A DNA stretch of 39,489 nt from the IMG/VR virus record IMGVR_UViG_3300036980_000098, positions 1 to 39,489 of that record; one strand, 5' to 3'. Numbering within the stretch: the stretch's first letter is position 1; each line of letters starts with the position of its first letter. Below, piece by piece: positions 20,194-29,127 of the stretch. Position numbers and translations under genes: made by a program. The notes beneath the pieces are model-generated. The model was not told the origin of the DNA and searched no databases. It worked only from the letters and a program-made list of their open reading frames with translations. The stretch is from a virus.

Positions 20194-21399
20194 ATGCCTA
20201 GTTCATACACACCATCGTTACGCTTGACGCTGCCCGTTACGGGCGAGCTTGCCGGTTCCTGGGGGTCTACGGTCAACACGGGTGTGACGTCTCTGGCTGA
20301 AGCGGCGATTGCGGGCACTTCTGCGGTGGCCATGACGGATGCTGCCTACACGCTGACGACGGCGAATGGTGCGACTGACCAAGCGCGGAGCATGTTCATC
20401 ACGCTGACTGGGACGTTGACGGTCTCGCGTAACGTGATCTGCCCGGCGGTCTCCAAGCTCTACGTGGTGACGAACAGCACCACTGGCAGCCAGAACATCG
20501 TGTTCAAAACGTCGGCAGGCGCAGGCATCACGATCGCCAACGGTCAGCGGAAGATGGTGTATTGCAACGGCACGGACGTGCTGGATGCAACGACGAGCTT
20601 CACGTCGATTATTTTTGATGCGGGCACGGTCAGCGCACCTTCGATCACGTTTGCAGGCAGCACCAACACAGGCTTCTGGCGTCCAGCGGTGTCCACTGTC
20701 GCCCTGAGCACTGCGGGATCTGAACGACTTCGCGTAGACAGTAGCGGCAACCTCGGGGTCGGTACATCAAGCCCGGTGTCGAAACTGCATGTAGCAGGCG
20801 ACATCCAGCAGGATAACGCAAACTACCTCAAGGGTAAGTTGGCAGCCGGTACGGTAACGCGCCTCTTTGGATTGAATGCATCTGATGCTTTGTACATAGG
20901 CTCAATTGATGCAAACCATACAGGCGGCACACTGTTCGTCAAGAACGGTGCTACGCAGATGACGCTGGATGCCTCCGGCAACCTCGGGATTGGTACGGCA
21001 GCGCCGGCGGCAAAACTCGAAGTTGCGCATGACGGCTTTTCTCGTTTGCGTTTTACGCCTGTGCTTGGAGGCGTAGGTACTGAAGCGGTCATCAGTCAAT
21101 CAACATCTTCTCCACGCGATGGGGCGGATCTTCGGATAGATGTTACAGGCGCTGGCGGAAACACCACTGTCAATTTGAAGTTCTCGAATAACGGGACGAC
21201 AAATATGACGTTGAACTCCTCCGGCAACCTCGGGATTGGGACAGCCACCTTTGGTACTTCAGCAGCCAAAGTCATCGGCATGGCCAACGCAACGGCGCCA
21301 ACAACGAGCCCAGCGGGTATGGGTCAGCTCTACGTAGAAGCGGGTGCTCTCAAGTTCCGAGGCTCATCGGGCACCGTCACAACCATTGCTCCGGCTTAA
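20194..21399 (+). CDS. Tail fibre protein
   Basis: 401 residues with a perfect AAGGAGG before ATG 20194. The N-terminal domain (LRLTLPVTGELAGSWGSTVN to KMVYCNGTDVLDATTSF) is the conserved attachment type seen in many phage fibres. After it comes a shaft with repeated modules of the form DSSGNLGVGTSSP, DASGNLGIGTAAP and NSSGNLGIGTATF, each starting a KLxVxxD-like turn, typical of trimeric beta-helical fibres. It should bind the host surface. No C-terminal chaperone or peptidase domain is apparent, so the receptor-binding tip may be short or supplied by another protein. Confidence 0.8.
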   Translation: MPSSYTPSLRLTLPVTGELAGSWGSTVNTGVTSLAEAAIAGTSAVAMTDAAYTLTTANGATDQARSMFITLTGTLTVSRNVICPAVSKLYVVTNSTTGSQNIVFKTSAGAGITIANGQRKMVYCNGTDVLDATTSFTSIIFDAGTVSAPSITFAGSTNTGFWRPAVSTVALSTAGSERLRVDSSGNLGVGTSSPVSKLHVAGDIQQDNANYLKGKLAAGTVTRLFGLNASDALYIGSIDANHTGGTLFVKNGATQMTLDASGNLGIGTAAPAAKLEVAHDGFSRLRFTPVLGGVGTEAVISQSTSSPRDGADLRIDVTGAGGNTTVNLKFSNNGTTNMTLNSSGNLGIGTATFGTSAAKVIGMANATAPTTSPAGMGQLYVEAGALKFRGSSGTVTTIAPA

Positions 21400-21408
21400 G
21401 GAACACGC

Positions 21409-21645
21409 ATGAACCTCCCACAACTCCCCCAAGACAAAGCCAACCACCTGATCTACGGGTTGGTGATCTTCATCCTCGTGCATTTCTTCTTCGGCGTGGT
21501 TGCGGGCTTGCTGGCGGTCACCGTGGTTGCTGTGGCTAAAGAGGTCTACGACAAGGTATCAAACAAGGGCAACCCAGAACTGCTGGACGCTTTGGCGACA
21601 ATTGCAGGCGCCGTCCTCGGCGCTCTTGCAACCGCACGGATTTAA
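21409..21645 (+). CDS. Small membrane protein, possible lysis protein
   Basis: 78 residues: DKANHLIYGLVIFILVHFFF and GVVAGLLAVTVVAVAKEVYD form two membrane segments, and DALATIAGAVLGALATARI a third hydrophobic stretch. The pattern with conserved D-K-x-N-H and A-K-E-x-Y-D recurs in phages near lysis genes. It starts after AAGGAA, 7 bp behind the fibre gene. A holin or antiholin role is possible because the muramidase lies about 1 kb downstream, but the charged residues inside the segments are also compatible with a membrane enzyme-like fold (YfiM/DUF2279-like). Membrane location is secure; function is not. Confidence 0.65.
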   Translation: MNLPQLPQDKANHLIYGLVIFILVHFFFGVVAGLLAVTVVAVAKEVYDKVSNKGNPELLDALATIAGAVLGALATARI

Positions 21646-21656
21646 CGAAGGCACTT

Positions 21657-22016
21657 ATGGGTCACGAAATCATCGCCATCCTCTTCCTCTCGCGGGACAT
21701 CGCGCACCGGGAACACTTAAGGACAACGTCCTACGCTGCGCACATCGCGCTGCAAGAGTTCTATGAGGGCGTCATTGAGTCCGCCGATAAGCTGGCAGAA
21801 GTCTGCCAAGGCCGTCACGGGATGATGAAGCCGGTTCCTTACCTGGAGCCTGAAGGCGAGCCCAACGTGGCCGACGAACTTGAGTACCAGATGGACGAGA
21901 TCGAGAGCGTTCGGTACAAAGCCTTTGACAAGACCGACACGCCAATCCAGAACATTGTGGACGAGATCGTGGCCCTGTACCTGCACACGCTCTTCAAGCT
22001 CCGCCGGTTTAAGTAG
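21657..22016 (+). CDS. Helical phage protein of the DUF5856 type
   Basis: 119 residues, nearly all helical: LFLSRDIAHREHLRTTSYAA, HIALQEFYEGVIESADKLAE, then CQGRHG and a C-terminal helix IQNIVDEIVALYLHTLFKLR. The spacing of His and Glu residues suggests a four-helix, ferritin- or Dps-like bundle, which I recall as DUF5856 in phages. Whether it binds metal is unclear; the candidate ligands include His18 and Glu19 in AHREHL and Glu35 in EFYEG. It sits inside the lysis region between two membrane proteins. The function is unknown. Confidence 0.65.
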   Translation: MGHEIIAILFLSRDIAHREHLRTTSYAAHIALQEFYEGVIESADKLAEVCQGRHGMMKPVPYLEPEGEPNVADELEYQMDEIESVRYKAFDKTDTPIQNIVDEIVALYLHTLFKLRRFK

Positions 22017-22024
22017 GAGGCCCC

Positions 22025-22492
22025 ATGTTAAGCGCACTTATTTCATTCCTTGGCGGCTCGTTTGCCCGCGCCATATGGGGCGAGATCTCGTCCTTCATCA
22101 ACAAGCGCCAAGACAACGCACACGAGTTGGAAATGCTGCGCTTGCAAAGCGATATCGACGACCGCACTCACACACGCAATCAAGAGACGCTGCAACTGCA
22201 AGCCCAGCTCGGCATTAAAGTCATCGAAGCGCAGTCCCAGGCGATGGTGGATAAAACCGATGCTGATGCGTTTGGCGCGGCGATGGCCCGTGCTTTTGCA
22301 CCGACCGGCTACTCTGTAGTGGACATCTGGAACGGCGTTGTGCGGCCAGCAGCCGCTACGATCGCGCTGACCCTGTGGGTGTGTAAGCTGGTCTCACAGA
22401 ACTTCCAGATGGCTGACTGGGACATGGAGCTGGTAGGCGCCATCCTCGGGTTCTTCTTCGCTGACCGGAGCTTGGGAAAACGTGGACGGTGA
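22025..22492 (+). CDS. Putative holin with C-terminal membrane segments
   Basis: 155 residues after a strong AGGAGG. An N-terminal hydrophobic stretch (MLSALISFLGGSFARAIWGE) is followed by a charged coiled coil (~25-85, HELEMLRLQSDIDDRTHT) and two more hydrophobic helices (PAAATIALTLWVCKLV, ELVGAILGFFFADRSLGK). This arrangement matches the three-span holins of phages and gene transfer agents. It overlaps the muramidase gene by 11 bp in another frame, typical for a holin-endolysin pair. It is therefore the best holin candidate here. Confidence 0.72.
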   Translation: MLSALISFLGGSFARAIWGEISSFINKRQDNAHELEMLRLQSDIDDRTHTRNQETLQLQAQLGIKVIEAQSQAMVDKTDADAFGAAMARAFAPTGYSVVDIWNGVVRPAAATIALTLWVCKLVSQNFQMADWDMELVGAILGFFFADRSLGKRGR

Positions 22493-22937
22493 GCCGCAAC
22501 TGATCATCGCTGCGGGCCTGTGCAGGCGCTTTGAAGGGCTGTTTTTGAAGCCATATTTGTGCCCGGCCAATGTGGCGACGATCGGCTTCGGATCCACGCG
22601 GTATGCGAACGGGACACGGGTTACGCTGAGTGACCCGGCAATTACCAAGCAACGCGCAGAAGAACTGCTGATGCACGAGCTTCGTTCCGTGCAGCCGAGG
22701 GTGTTGAGTCTTTGCCCAGTCCTTAAAGACTGGGGGCCTGGGGCGATTGCTGCGATATTGGATTTTGCTTTCAACCTCGGTACTGGTAACCTGCAATCAT
22801 CCACGCTGCGCAAGAAAATCAACGCAAACGATCCAGAAGCCGCAAAACAAGAACTGCGTAAATGGGTTCGAGGCGGTGGTCGGGTGCTTCCAGGATTGGT
22901 TAGTCGCCGGGCTGCAGAAGCCGCACTATTGGGGTAG
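22482..22937 (+). CDS. Endolysin, T4-type muramidase (GH24)
   Basis: 151 residues from GTG 22482. It cuts the beta-1,4 bond between N-acetylmuramic acid and N-acetylglucosamine. The catalytic triad spacing Glu-x8-Cys-x5-Thr is visible (Glu18 in RRFEGLFLKPY, Cys27, Thr33 in VATIGFGST); Cys replaces the Asp of T4 lysozyme, as in many lambdoid relatives. The structural core AILDFAFNLGTGNLQSSTLR and C-terminal RKWVRGGGRVLPGLVSRRAA are standard. There is no signal peptide or SAR segment, so release depends on a holin, most likely the overlapping gene upstream. No spanin gene was recognised nearby. Confidence 0.88.
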   Translation: MDGEPQLIIAAGLCRRFEGLFLKPYLCPANVATIGFGSTRYANGTRVTLSDPAITKQRAEELLMHELRSVQPRVLSLCPVLKDWGPGAIAAILDFAFNLGTGNLQSSTLRKKINANDPEAAKQELRKWVRGGGRVLPGLVSRRAAEAALLG

Positions 22938-22942
22938 AAACA

Positions 22943-25099
22943 GTGACCATTCAAAAACTGCTATTCAAGCCGGGCATCAACCGCGACAACACGGCGCTCA
23001 CTGCTAAGGGCGGGTGGTTTGAGTGCGACAAGATCCGCTTCCGATCAGGCGTGCCCGAGAAGATCGGCGGCTGGACACGCGACTTCACCGTTACCGAAGA
23101 GCCCCTCAAGCCGACTAACAACGGGTCGTTCTGGGGCGTTGGGCGCTGGATGTTCACATGGCAGACGCTGGCCGGTATTACCCCGATCGCCTACGGCACC
23201 AACTCCAAGCTGTACCTGCAGACCGGCACGGGTGGGGCAATCACCGACATCACGCCACTGCGCTACACCACCAAGGCAGGCGACGTCACGTTCACGGCTG
23301 ACACGATCGGCCTGACGGCCATCGTCACGGTCAACTGCACGAACCACGGCTGTATCGTAGGCGACTTCGTGACCTTCTCAGGCGCTGTTGGGTTGGGGGG
23401 TGCGATCACGGCCACGGTGCTGAACTCCGAGTTCCTCGTAACGACAATCACCACCAACACGTTCACCATCAACGTGGGCGTCAATGCGACGGTGGCCGAT
23501 ACGGGCACAGGCGGAGCGGGCGTTATTGGGTATTTTCAGACGCATGCAGGCCCGACCTACACCCTCCCCGCTGCCGGCTGGGGTACAAATGCTTGGGGCG
23601 ACGGTTCTTGGGGCAACACTGCATCCAACTACGCCAGCTCAAACGCGCAACTGTGGAGCGGGTGTAACTACGGCGAAGCACTGATCTCGAATCCCCGGTA
23701 CTCGGGGCTCTACATCTGGTCGCCTGATCCGGGTAACCCCGCGCTGATTAACCGCGCCACGCTGCTTACGCAGCAAGCGTTTACCGTTACAAACGCTAAC
23801 CCCGGCGTCATCACGCTGACAACGGCGCTCGAAGAAAACACGACATTCGTTGCAACAACCAACGGGGCGCTGCCGACCAATTTGGTTCCCGGCACTACGT
23901 ACTACTTAGTTAACGTGTCTGGGTTGACGGCGAACTTTGCAGCGACATTTGCTGGCGCCCCGATAAACACTACTGCGGGTACCCAAACGGGTACTCACGC
24001 ACTGACCGTTGCCGATTGCCCGACCGTGTGTACACACGCCACTGTGTCTGATGGTTCGCGGTTCATTCTGACTTTTGGCGTCAACGACTACAACGCGAGT
24101 GTGCGTGACCCCATGCTGGTGCGGTGGTCAGACCAAGAGAACTACAACATCTGGACTCCGGCCATCACTAATCAGGCTGGCAGCTTCCGACTCAGCCGGG
24201 GTAGCGAGATCCAGACATCGCAACAAACACGTCAAGAAGTCTTGGTGTGGACGGATGCCGCGCTGTACTCCATGCAGTACCTTGGCCCGCCGTATGTCTG
24301 GAAGTTCGACATCCTGGCCGACAACATCTCAATCGCCTCGCCCAACTCGACGGCAGTGGCCAACAACATCACGTACTGGATGGGCGTAGACAAGTTCTAC
24401 ATCTACTCGGGCCGGGTGGAGTCCTTGAGCTGCACGCTTCGGCAGTACATCTTTGGCGATCTGAACCTGAGCCAGCGCTACCAGTTCTTTGCCGGTACCA
24501 ATGAAGGGTTCCACGAAATCTGGTGGTTCTACTGCTCTGCGAACTCCACCACGATCGACCGCTACGCTATTTACAACTACCTCGAAGGCGTGTGGGCGTA
24601 TGGCAATCTAGCTCGTACTGCTTGGCTTGACTCGCCGTATCTCGCTGCGCCTATCGCGTTGAACTACGATGGCCAGATCCTGTACCACGAGAACGGCAAC
24701 GACGACGGATCGACGAACCCACCCTCCCCACTGGCGGCCTACGTGCAATCCGCCGACTTTGACATCGGTGAGGGCGACCACTACGCATACGTTGATTCAC
24801 TCATTCCGGACGTTTGTTTTGACGGCTCAACCGCCGTGTCTCCGGAGATAACGCTGACTGTTAAACCTCGGCAGAACCCAGGCGCTGCTTACAACGCTGC
24901 GCCGTCAAACCCCGATGTGGCCAGCGTCAACGACTACTCTGTGCAGAACAACTACCTCGTGCAGCGGTTCACTGAGTTCGTTTATGTGCGGGTTCGCGGG
25001 CGGCAGATGGCGTTCAAGGTGGAGTCCACCGCGCTGGGTACAACGTGGCAGATGGGCGCGACGCGCATCAACATCCGTCCTGATGGGCGCAGGAGATAA
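22943..25099 (+). CDS. Tail hub / DNA-stabilising protein (P22 gp10-like role)
   Basis: 718 residues from GTG 22943, 5 bp after the muramidase stop. The start TIQKLLFKPGINRDNTAL, then GGWFECDKIRFRSGVPEKIG and FWGVGRWMFTW, are hallmarks of the beta-propeller tail hub or packaged-DNA-stabilising proteins that close the portal in short-tailed phages. The middle contains a Thr/Gly-rich inserted beta region (~110-200, NHGCIVGDFVTFSGAVG). The later part carries DPMLVRWSDQENYNIWTP, LVWTDAALYSMQYLGPPYVW and IYNYLEGVWAYG. It should bind below the adaptor ring and fix fibres. Confidence 0.78.
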   Translation: MTIQKLLFKPGINRDNTALTAKGGWFECDKIRFRSGVPEKIGGWTRDFTVTEEPLKPTNNGSFWGVGRWMFTWQTLAGITPIAYGTNSKLYLQTGTGGAITDITPLRYTTKAGDVTFTADTIGLTAIVTVNCTNHGCIVGDFVTFSGAVGLGGAITATVLNSEFLVTTITTNTFTINVGVNATVADTGTGGAGVIGYFQTHAGPTYTLPAAGWGTNAWGDGSWGNTASNYASSNAQLWSGCNYGEALISNPRYSGLYIWSPDPGNPALINRATLLTQQAFTVTNANPGVITLTTALEENTTFVATTNGALPTNLVPGTTYYLVNVSGLTANFAATFAGAPINTTAGTQTGTHALTVADCPTVCTHATVSDGSRFILTFGVNDYNASVRDPMLVRWSDQENYNIWTPAITNQAGSFRLSRGSEIQTSQQTRQEVLVWTDAALYSMQYLGPPYVWKFDILADNISIASPNSTAVANNITYWMGVDKFYIYSGRVESLSCTLRQYIFGDLNLSQRYQFFAGTNEGFHEIWWFYCSANSTTIDRYAIYNYLEGVWAYGNLARTAWLDSPYLAAPIALNYDGQILYHENGNDDGSTNPPSPLAAYVQSADFDIGEGDHYAYVDSLIPDVCFDGSTAVSPEITLTVKPRQNPGAAYNAAPSNPDVASVNDYSVQNNYLVQRFTEFVYVRVRGRQMAFKVESTALGTTWQMGATRINIRPDGRRR

Positions 25100-25101
25100 C
25101 T

Positions 25102-26475
25102 ATGACATCTCTAATCGTCACGTCGGAGTACCCCATCAACCAAGTGGTGGCACCTCGGCTGCCTTCCGCCCCAGGCGAGTACGACTCGCGCTATCAAGAG
25201 CAGTTCGCCAATGTTTTGCGGCTGTACTTCAGGCAACTCGACAACATCTTAGGACAACTCGTGGCTGCTAACACGTCTATACCCATCACTTTCAATAGCA
25301 CGAGTCTTGATGCTTTCGGGCGGCTCCAAGTCAGCCAGCCCTACACGCTCTTTGATAGTCAGAATCGGTACGCAGTCGACAATCAGTTCGACACGTCTAC
25401 TGCAACAGGCGGGACGACGACATATCTGCCAAACGAGTCGTCAGTTCAGCTAAATGTAACCACGTCGTCTGGATCCTCGGTTGTTCGTCAGACGTTCCGC
25501 AACTTCCCGTATCAGCCCGGAAAAGGGTTGATGCTGATGGCCACATTCGTCATGAATGCGGCCAAGACGGGGTTGCGGCAGCGCGTGGGCTACTTCAGCA
25601 CGCAGAACGGCGTGTTCTTCCAGCAGGCGGATTCCACCAAGTCCTTTGTGCTGCGCTCCTACATTAGTGGCGCCACTTCCGATGCGCGCACGGTCACTCA
25701 AGCGAACTGGAACGGCGACAAGCTAGATGGCACGGGTGCCAGCGGCATTGTGCTCGATGCGTCCAAGGCGCAGATTCTGTGGATGGACTTTGAGTGGCTT
25801 GGCGTTGGCTCTGTACGTTGCGGTTTTATCATCGACGGGCAGTTCATTCTGTGCCACACATTCCAGAACGCCAACAGCATCTCTACGGTCTACATGACCA
25901 CGGCCATCCTCCCCGTCCGGTACGAGATCACCAACACCGCCGCTACTGCGACCGCATCCAGCATGCGCCAGATCTGCTCAACCGTGCTTTCTGACGGGGG
26001 CTATGAGCAGACATCTATTGAGCATATGGCTCGGCGCACGTCTGTGCCAGCAGGAAACTTCATCACAACCGCGTTCTATCCGTTGGCGTCTATCCGAATT
26101 GCCTCAACCGCTTTGGGCGCTGTCGTTATCCCCATCAGCTACGATTTCTTGCCGACAACGGTGGATAACTACGAAGTCGCGTTGATCAAGAACACCACGC
26201 TTACGGGCGCAGTCTGGGCAGCGTCAGCCACTGATGCAAACGTCGAGGTGGACTACACCGCCACGGCAGCAACTGGCGGCACGATCGTTTCTAGCGGATA
26301 CACCTCGGGCAAGTCCGGGAGAATCCCGCTAAACAGCACAAGCCCGTACAACTGGGATTTGCAACTTGGCGTGTCTTTGGCGGGTGTGAGCGACACTTAC
26401 ACCTTATGCGCACGGACACTTGCCAGTACTGGTGGCGGATGGGGCGCAATGTCGTTCTACGACCTCACACAGTAA
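25102..26475 (+). CDS. Tail-associated structural protein, possible receptor-binding
   Basis: 457 residues, with AGGAG before ATG 25102. The N-terminal YDSRYQEQFANVLRLYFRQL is a helical segment common in proteins that follow the tail hub in podovirus-like genomes. The remainder is beta-rich: NRYAVDNQFDTSTATGGTTT, GYFSTQNGVFFQQADSTKSF, AQILWMDFEWLGVGSVRCGF and IRIASTALGAVVIPISYDFL. It resembles phage surface fibre or capsid-fibre proteins in composition, but I cannot name the fold. It may act with the fibre at 20194. It is the last gene before a short noncoding gap holding a promoter-like TTGACA. Confidence 0.65.
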   Translation: MTSLIVTSEYPINQVVAPRLPSAPGEYDSRYQEQFANVLRLYFRQLDNILGQLVAANTSIPITFNSTSLDAFGRLQVSQPYTLFDSQNRYAVDNQFDTSTATGGTTTYLPNESSVQLNVTTSSGSSVVRQTFRNFPYQPGKGLMLMATFVMNAAKTGLRQRVGYFSTQNGVFFQQADSTKSFVLRSYISGATSDARTVTQANWNGDKLDGTGASGIVLDASKAQILWMDFEWLGVGSVRCGFIIDGQFILCHTFQNANSISTVYMTTAILPVRYEITNTAATATASSMRQICSTVLSDGGYEQTSIEHMARRTSVPAGNFITTAFYPLASIRIASTALGAVVIPISYDFLPTTVDNYEVALIKNTTLTGAVWAASATDANVEVDYTATAATGGTIVSSGYTSGKSGRIPLNSTSPYNWDLQLGVSLAGVSDTYTLCARTLASTGGGWGAMSFYDLTQ

Positions 26476-26483
26476 CTTTGCCC

Positions 26484-26512
26484 TTGACACCCGACATGCT
26501 AAACTTTAACAA
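26484..26512 (+). promoter_or_regulatory. Promoter candidate before the ejection protein genes
   Basis: A consensus TTGACA at 26484-26489 lies in the 58-bp gap before the gene at 26534. The -10 is poor: TTTAAC, TTAACA or TAACAA at 15, 16 or 17 bp. It could start a transcript for the internal virion proteins. Confidence 0.35.
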
Positions 26513-26533
26513 CCCCTTTTCTGCGAGGCACCC

Positions 26534-28726
26534 ATGAGCCTTCAAGCTGCTGCACAACATCTTGCGTCTAGAGGGAGGGGTGAAGACTCGTTGCTCGTCC
26601 ACATGACCCCCGGAGAAGTTCACGGACTTCAATCCTTGGCGATGTCGCACGGCGGCAGTCTGACGCGCAATCCTGACACTGGTTTGCCTGAAGCGGGGTT
26701 TTTGAAGAACATACTCCCCACGCTGATCGGCTTGGGCTTAGCCATGACGGGCGTTGGTGCTCCTGTTGCGGCAGCCCTCGGTGCCGGTGCAGGCGCTCTG
26801 ACCAACAAAGAAAATCCCTTGATGGGCGCCATTGCTGGCGGCCTGGGTGCATACGGTGGCGCAAGTCTTGGCGCTGGGTTGCAGTCGGCAGGCTCCGCTG
26901 CGATCGCTCCACCTGCGGTTTTGGAAACGGTGAGCCCCGAGTTGGCAGCAAACACCGCCGGTATAGAGTTGGTGAGCCCCGAACTGCCGGCAGCCCTTCC
27001 AGAAGTGGGCCAAGGTATGGAGAACTGGACACAAGCTGCGCCTGCCGCAAAGCCGTCTTTCTTGCAAAGCGTTGATGCTGCCGCTCAAAATCCGTCCCAG
27101 TTCATGAAGGCAATGGGCGGCGGATCCAAAGCGATGCAAGCAGGAATGATGGCTGCAGCGCCGGTTATCATGGCTCCGCCCGAACCGTTTGGGTTGCCCG
27201 ATGGTGCTGATTCTGAAGGCACCCGCTACACATACGACCCCGGCTACACGGGCGGCGTGTACGAACCCGGTTCTGACTACACCGGCCAGAAGCGCTATTT
27301 TCGCCCCAAGTACACACCTCTTGCACAAGGCGGGCTCGTAAGTTTGGCCGGCGGCGGGCGCGTCGTCATGGAGCAAATAGCCGCAAAAGAGGCGGCAAAC
27401 AAGGCTGCGTACAATGCGGCCTTCGCACAAGCAGGACAGCCTGTTCCCACGGGACGCCAAGTACAAGCTCCAGTACAAGCTCCAGTACAAGCTCCAGTAC
27501 AAGCTCCAGTACAAGCTCCAGTACAAGCTCCAGTACAAGCTCCAGTACAAGCTCCAGTACAAGCTCCAGTACAAGCTCCCGTGCAATCGTCTCCAGAAGT
27601 CGCAGAACTGACCGCACGCAATGCCGCTGAACAAGGCTTTACACAAATCGCAAAACCTATTGGCGGCTTGGGGGCGATCGGATTCGGGGCATGGAACACT
27701 GCTGCGCAACGCGACCCCAGCATTAATGCCGCTTTTCCGCCCGGAACAACGGACATTTTGAACAAGTTCGGCACGCCCAATGCGGGTGGCCTAATTCGGA
27801 GTTTTGCCCCCCCTGCCGCACAGCCAGCGGCTGCACAGCCAGCGGCTGCACCTGTGCAACCGACAAGTTACGGACGTTATGCAAGCGGCCCGGCCAGAGG
27901 CATGAGCGGTGCTAGTGCGGACGCAATGATGTACCTCTCGGGGATGTCACCGCTGTCCAGCTCAAGAATGTCTCCTGACTACGCCCAGCAGTACGGCGTA
28001 CCTGAAGGCGAACGCCGTGTGTCGACGATGCCTGTTTCTCCTCGCGTAGGCGCCCCGTCCACATCGAAAAGACCGTTGACGTTGGACGAAATGGTGCAGT
28101 CCAACGCGCCTAAAGCTGCTGAAACTGCAAAAGCGGAAGGTAATGCTTGGCTTGATGCGCAAGCGCAGCGATCGGACCTTATGCCTGCGGCCCGCACATA
28201 TCTGACGGCAAACCCTGATGTACTGGCTGCGGCTGAAAAAAGCGGGCTATCGCCACAAAATTTTGCGTGGTCGCACTACGTCAATTACGGTCGAAGTGAA
28301 AATCGTCCCGAGGGGTTGGCGTTTGAAGACGCAATGATAGCCGAGAGTAACCGACGAGAGGCAGGCGGCGGCGGTGGCAACAAAGCAGGTGGCCAATTGC
28401 GTACAGGCGGGTTCGTTGTTCCTGCCGACGTTGTTTCTGCACTCGGCAACGGCAGCACGGACGCCGGCCTTGAAGCACTCATGCGCAAGTACAACGCGCA
28501 GCCTATCGACGGCCCTGGTGACGGCATGAGCGACTCGATTCCCACCACCATTGAAGGTAAACAGAAGGCGCGTGTGGCCCGAGGCGAAGCGTATTTGTCT
28601 CCTGAGCAAGTTCAGCGTGCGGGCGGTACCAAAAAGCTGTACGCTATGCTCGACCGGATTCGCCAGAACGCACACGGTAAAACGACACAGCAGCGCCAGA
28701 TCAACCCCAACAAGGCGATGGGATGA
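26534..28726 (+). CDS. Large virion-associated protein with VQAP repeats
   Basis: 730 residues after GAGG. The N-terminus (DSLLVHMTPGEVHGLQSLAM, SHGGSLTRNPDTGLPEAGFL) is known from phage internal proteins. A hydrophobic Ala/Gly-rich stretch (~57-135) could span or insert into a membrane. Residues ~310-350 are ten copies of the tetrapeptide PVQA. Later come a motif resembling YLTANPDVLAAA...HYVNYG, as in surface-protein repeats, and the phage-specific C-terminal GGFVVPADVVSALGNGS, GDGMSDSIPTTIEGKQKARV and VARGEAYLSPEQV. It is probably ejected with or before DNA, or part of the tail tip. It overlaps the next gene by ATGA. Confidence 0.65.
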   Translation: MSLQAAAQHLASRGRGEDSLLVHMTPGEVHGLQSLAMSHGGSLTRNPDTGLPEAGFLKNILPTLIGLGLAMTGVGAPVAAALGAGAGALTNKENPLMGAIAGGLGAYGGASLGAGLQSAGSAAIAPPAVLETVSPELAANTAGIELVSPELPAALPEVGQGMENWTQAAPAAKPSFLQSVDAAAQNPSQFMKAMGGGSKAMQAGMMAAAPVIMAPPEPFGLPDGADSEGTRYTYDPGYTGGVYEPGSDYTGQKRYFRPKYTPLAQGGLVSLAGGGRVVMEQIAAKEAANKAAYNAAFAQAGQPVPTGRQVQAPVQAPVQAPVQAPVQAPVQAPVQAPVQAPVQAPVQAPVQSSPEVAELTARNAAEQGFTQIAKPIGGLGAIGFGAWNTAAQRDPSINAAFPPGTTDILNKFGTPNAGGLIRSFAPPAAQPAAAQPAAAPVQPTSYGRYASGPARGMSGASADAMMYLSGMSPLSSSRMSPDYAQQYGVPEGERRVSTMPVSPRVGAPSTSKRPLTLDEMVQSNAPKAAETAKAEGNAWLDAQAQRSDLMPAARTYLTANPDVLAAAEKSGLSPQNFAWSHYVNYGRSENRPEGLAFEDAMIAESNRREAGGGGGNKAGGQLRTGGFVVPADVVSALGNGSTDAGLEALMRKYNAQPIDGPGDGMSDSIPTTIEGKQKARVARGEAYLSPEQVQRAGGTKKLYAMLDRIRQNAHGKTTQQRQINPNKAMG
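27461..27580 (+). repeat. Ten tandem copies of a 12-bp unit
   Basis: The unit GTACAAGCTCCA is repeated ten times without a break; only the last copy differs, by one base. It encodes (VQAP)n in the large virion protein. Near-perfect DNA identity, including third codon positions, points to recent slippage expansion, and the copy number is likely variable. Confidence 0.92.
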
Positions 28727-29127
28727 AAGTTCAGCACGTACCGATCGAGTGGGTGCCACAGACGTGGCCCCTCGTTGAAAAGTACATCGCTGACGCGCTC
28801 GAGTACGCCAAAGGGGAATACACCCCGGAGCATATTCAGGTGCTGTTGACTACGGGGCAGCGTCTGCTTATTGTGGCAACAGAAAATGCAGTAATTCACG
28901 GATGTGCAGTGTTAGAGCTGTTCAACCGCCCCACTCAACGAGTCGCGCATATAACGGCCATTGGTGGAAAATTGATATCAAGCAGAGACACCGTGATGCA
29001 ACTAAAAATGCTGGTGGCCTCATTCGGCGCAACTTCTTTGGAAGGCGCGGCTCGGGAATCTGTTGCACGTCTATGGAGACGGTACGGATTTGAAGAGAAA
29101 TACAGAATCGTAGGGGTGCAATTATGA
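28723..29127 (+). CDS. GNAT-like phage protein
   Basis: 134 residues, coupled by ATGA to both neighbours. The sequence starts MKVQHVPIEWVPQTWPLVEK and has beta strands (RLLIVATENAVIHGCAVLEL, RVAHITAIGGKLISSRDT). The end is GAARESVARLWRRYGFEEKY, where the G-F after an Arg-rich helix resembles the C-terminal part of the acetyltransferase (GNAT) fold. The acetyl-CoA loop (Q/R-x-x-G-x-G/A) is not evident, so it may be a degenerate or purely structural version. Proteins of this kind commonly sit between ejection proteins in podovirus-like genomes. The role is unknown. Confidence 0.65.
   Translation: MKVQHVPIEWVPQTWPLVEKYIADALEYAKGEYTPEHIQVLLTTGQRLLIVATENAVIHGCAVLELFNRPTQRVAHITAIGGKLISSRDTVMQLKMLVASFGATSLEGAARESVARLWRRYGFEEKYRIVGVQL

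Noticed and set aside
27461-27580. Possible CRISPR-like array
   Set aside because: The repeats are directly adjacent 12-bp units without spacers and encode protein; no cas genes are present.
27295-27780. Minus-strand frames with Cys-Thr-Gly-Ala or Leu-Val-Leu-Glu repeats
   Set aside because: Translations of the 12-bp repeat on the wrong strand.
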